64,000 nt of DNA from Cinclus cinclus (Eukaryota; Chordata; Aves; Passeriformes; Cinclidae), in contig NC_085049.1 in assembly GCF_963662255.1 (NCBI RefSeq), forward strand, positions 63,101,158 to 63,165,157. Reading direction: 5' to 3'. A program made the position numbers and the translations under genes. The notes beneath the pieces were generated by a model. That model worked only from the letters and a program-made list of their open reading frames with translations. It had not been told where the DNA came from and ran no database searches. This document shows, piece after piece, positions 62,156 through 64,000 of this stretch; position 1 is the first letter of the stretch; each line of letters starts with the position of its first letter.

Positions 62156-64000
62156 ATGTCACAAGCTGTAAGTGTTCACTAGAGGCCCTGTGCCCATGCA
62201 CTGGATAGTGAGTGCATCATTAAGAGCTGTGGTGGATAAAAAATAAGGAGAAACATTCTGTGCAGATTGAAACATCTGTTTCCCTTTCCCAGATGTCCAA
62301 GGTCTGTTAGCTGTCTTAGCATGTGAACTGGCAGAGGGCCATAACCCACTGTTCACCAGCCTGTTTCCCAGATATTTTATCCTGAGAAACAGTCCTTATC
62401 CATCCAACTGTCACATTAGTGACAGAAGTGTGTTCCAGATCAGACTGCTCCTACCACACTCCTATAGGGTATAGTTCTCCCCTGGGAGGATTAGCTGCAG
62501 GGTTAGTACTTGTAGCTGAAGAGAGGAAAATACGAAGGCTGCAGATTGATGCTGTAGGCAGGAGTGTGTCGTGATGGTCACCTTCTAAAAGTAAGAATGG
62601 AGATGAGAAATAAGTTTTCTGTTAGCTTCAGTCTTCACCAGGGTGTAACTGCTTATGGGGTCTTGACACACAGCCTGAGTAACTCAACATGCTGTTGGTC
62701 TACCTGGGCAGGTGTACTTTCTCCAAAGAACAATACACAAAATTAATTGATGTTTTGGCTAATGAAAGTGTTAAGAATTTGTTGATAGGCTTCAGATTAG
62801 AATGCGGTTCATAGGTCCCCATTCTCATATGCAGATAGGGCACTCTCACCTCTGTTGAATTGTTTAAATGCTTGAACAGCAGACTGGATGCAGTGATACT
62901 GATCTGGGCTTGTGGTCATGGGCAGTACAGTATTTTCTTCTGCCATTAGTGTTGGAAGCAGGAAGCCACTTGTTCCAAAATAGCCTGAGCATTCTGCCCT
63001 AGGTATCTTGCCATCCAGGAGGCCTCCGTGTATAGGAAGCAGTCATTACCACCTGGGCTTCTCTCTGACTCCTGAGAAAGCAGTAGTTTTTTTTTCTGAT
63101 TGTCACTTCTGTGACTCTAAGCACATGATCACCTGCAAGAAGATTTCAGTACTGGACAGAAAAAAAATTGAAGCTAAATATAATCAAATCTTCTTTTGAT
63201 TTTCAGTGGTCACATGTAATATCTCCATAATTCAGTCATGCTTGTCTCATTATTCTCAACCTTTTTCAAGGTTACACTAGAAAATGTGTCACCATTTTTA
63301 TAAACTCCCACTTTCACGTTTCCATGACCCTTGGTGATTTCAAACGCCCCCTTCTGAAGCCTCAAGTGTATGTTCTAAATTACTAGTATAGTTTTGATTA
63401 AGATGATGGACCCTTTTGATCTATATGATTTGCAGACTCCTTTCTTCTACAGAGCACTGACACTGCAACAAGAAAAATAATTTCAGTTTAGATAACAGAT
63501 GAATTTAAGGTGCGTTTTACTAGACCTTTTTAAAGGATAACTGCCTTTGTTATCAGCAGTTAACACTTCTTTTGCCCTTCTGTTGGGAACTTGTGTCATT
63601 CTGGTGCTAAAGTTCTTGCATTCCACTCGCAAATTCTCCTTTAGAAAAGTTTCTGCACTAGGCAGTGTTCTTTCTGTAAGGATAGAATATATGCTTTTTT
63701 GGTCTTGTGTCTTGATGACTTGGATTTCCTTTAAGTTCCATTTAGGAGCAGTTAGCATCACATTGGATGTGTTCAGTCATCTATAAAACACATCTCTCAT
63801 AATCACAGAAATGCATCAGTTGAGAAGTCAGTAATGGGTTGCAGTTCCATACCCTGTACTCCAGCCATATTTTTGTCCAGGATGGTCAGATTTCCCATTT
63901 TCATATTCAAGAAATCTGGTAATTTTTAATTAGCCACTTTTTTCATGGAACTTACCTTTTGGTACTTAAAGCATTGTTGATCATGTAAATGCTAGCATTA

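Larger units (their letters stand above)
3380..64000 (+). other. CDK17: CDK17 gene, 5' portion (continues beyond the window)
   Basis: CDK17 (PCTAIRE-2) is a serine/threonine kinase of the PCTAIRE subfamily (CDK16, CDK17, CDK18). Family members are activated by membrane-associated cyclin Y and are abundant in brain and other post-mitotic tissue. Only the promoter, the non-coding first exon and the coding exons for residues 1-139 fall in this window. All exon junctions carry GT-AG signals and keep the frame: exon 2 contributes 118 coding nt, exon 3 165 nt and exon 4 134 nt, which is 417 nt or 139 codons. The product matches the vertebrate CDK17 N-terminus essentially residue for residue from memory. 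The next expected exon, starting with Asp-Leu-Asn-Lys and leading into the kinase domain, is not present before 64000. Confidence 0.95.
58027..64000 (+). other. CDK17: CDK17 intron 4, 5' part (at least 6.0 kb)
   Basis: It starts with GTAATT at 58027 and runs off the window without a recognisable exon 5. It is AT-rich. It contains an interrupted 18-bp hairpin (59334-59378), a 25-nt-period imperfect duplication (62105-62155) and a T-run with a pyrimidine tract near 61741-61770. Small frames are present but unassigned, for example on the minus strand at 63483-63761, and are compatible with chance. Confidence 0.85.

Noticed and set aside
63483..63761. 92-codon minus-strand frame near the right edge with mixed composition
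   Set aside because: It looked coding-like, but I recognise no family and have no splice or promoter support. The length is unremarkable for the window.
58027..64000. Search for CDK17 exon 5 (DLNKRLSLPAD and the start of the kinase domain)
   Set aside because: No matching translation was found in any plus-strand frame, so the exon must lie beyond the window.
1..64000. CRISPR arrays, bacterial operons, proviruses with paired LTRs
   Set aside because: No regularly spaced identical repeats, no polycistronic coding and no long terminal repeat pairs were seen. The window is ordinary vertebrate intron-rich DNA.

Overview
The window is vertebrate nuclear DNA, most likely from a bird. Three fragments of CR1 retrotransposons with the avian-type 3' end are present. 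The sequence is AT-rich and intron-dominated, with one sharp CpG island, and there is no bacterial-style gene packing. CR1 also occurs in crocodilians and turtles, so 'bird' is the best reading, not a certainty.

One protein-coding gene can be supported: the 5' part of CDK17 (PCTAIRE-2 / PCTK2), on the + strand. A CpG-island promoter (about 2780-4030) contains a non-coding first exon whose donor is at 3621/3622. A 34.7-kb first intron leads to exon 2 (38274-38422), which carries the start codon at 38305. Exon 3 (51584-51748) and exon 4 (57893-58026) follow in matching phase. Together they encode residues 1-139, the regulatory N-terminal extension of this cyclin-Y-dependent kinase family. The kinase domain, including the PCTAIRE helix, lies beyond base 64000. 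I found no further CDK17 exon between 58027 and 64000.

Layout: 1-2780 upstream intergenic DNA with no gene recognised; 2780-4030 CpG island with promoter, exon 1, a short upstream ORF and a YY1-type site; 3622-38273 intron 1 with two sense CR1 copies, a T33 tract and a 150-nt block made only of G and T; 38274-38422 exon 2; 38423-51583 intron 2; 51584-51748 exon 3; 51749-57892 intron 3 with one antisense CR1; 57893-58026 exon 4; 58027-64000 the start of intron 4.

The most interesting signals concern splicing. A candidate in-frame cassette exon of 39 nt (or 30 nt through a second donor) sits inside intron 2 at 42956-42994. It would insert 13 or 10 residues between residues 39 and 40. The next constitutive exon (exon 3) has a perfect TACTAAC branch-point match about 106 nt upstream, a very long pyrimidine tract, and no AG dinucleotide until the true acceptor. 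That arrangement is typical of regulated exons. Other items are a probable minus-strand poly(A) retro-insertion scar in intron 1, an 18-bp interrupted hairpin in intron 4, and a flip of poly-T/poly-A strand preference at the CpG island. I found no CRISPR array, tRNA, rRNA, intact mobile element or second gene.
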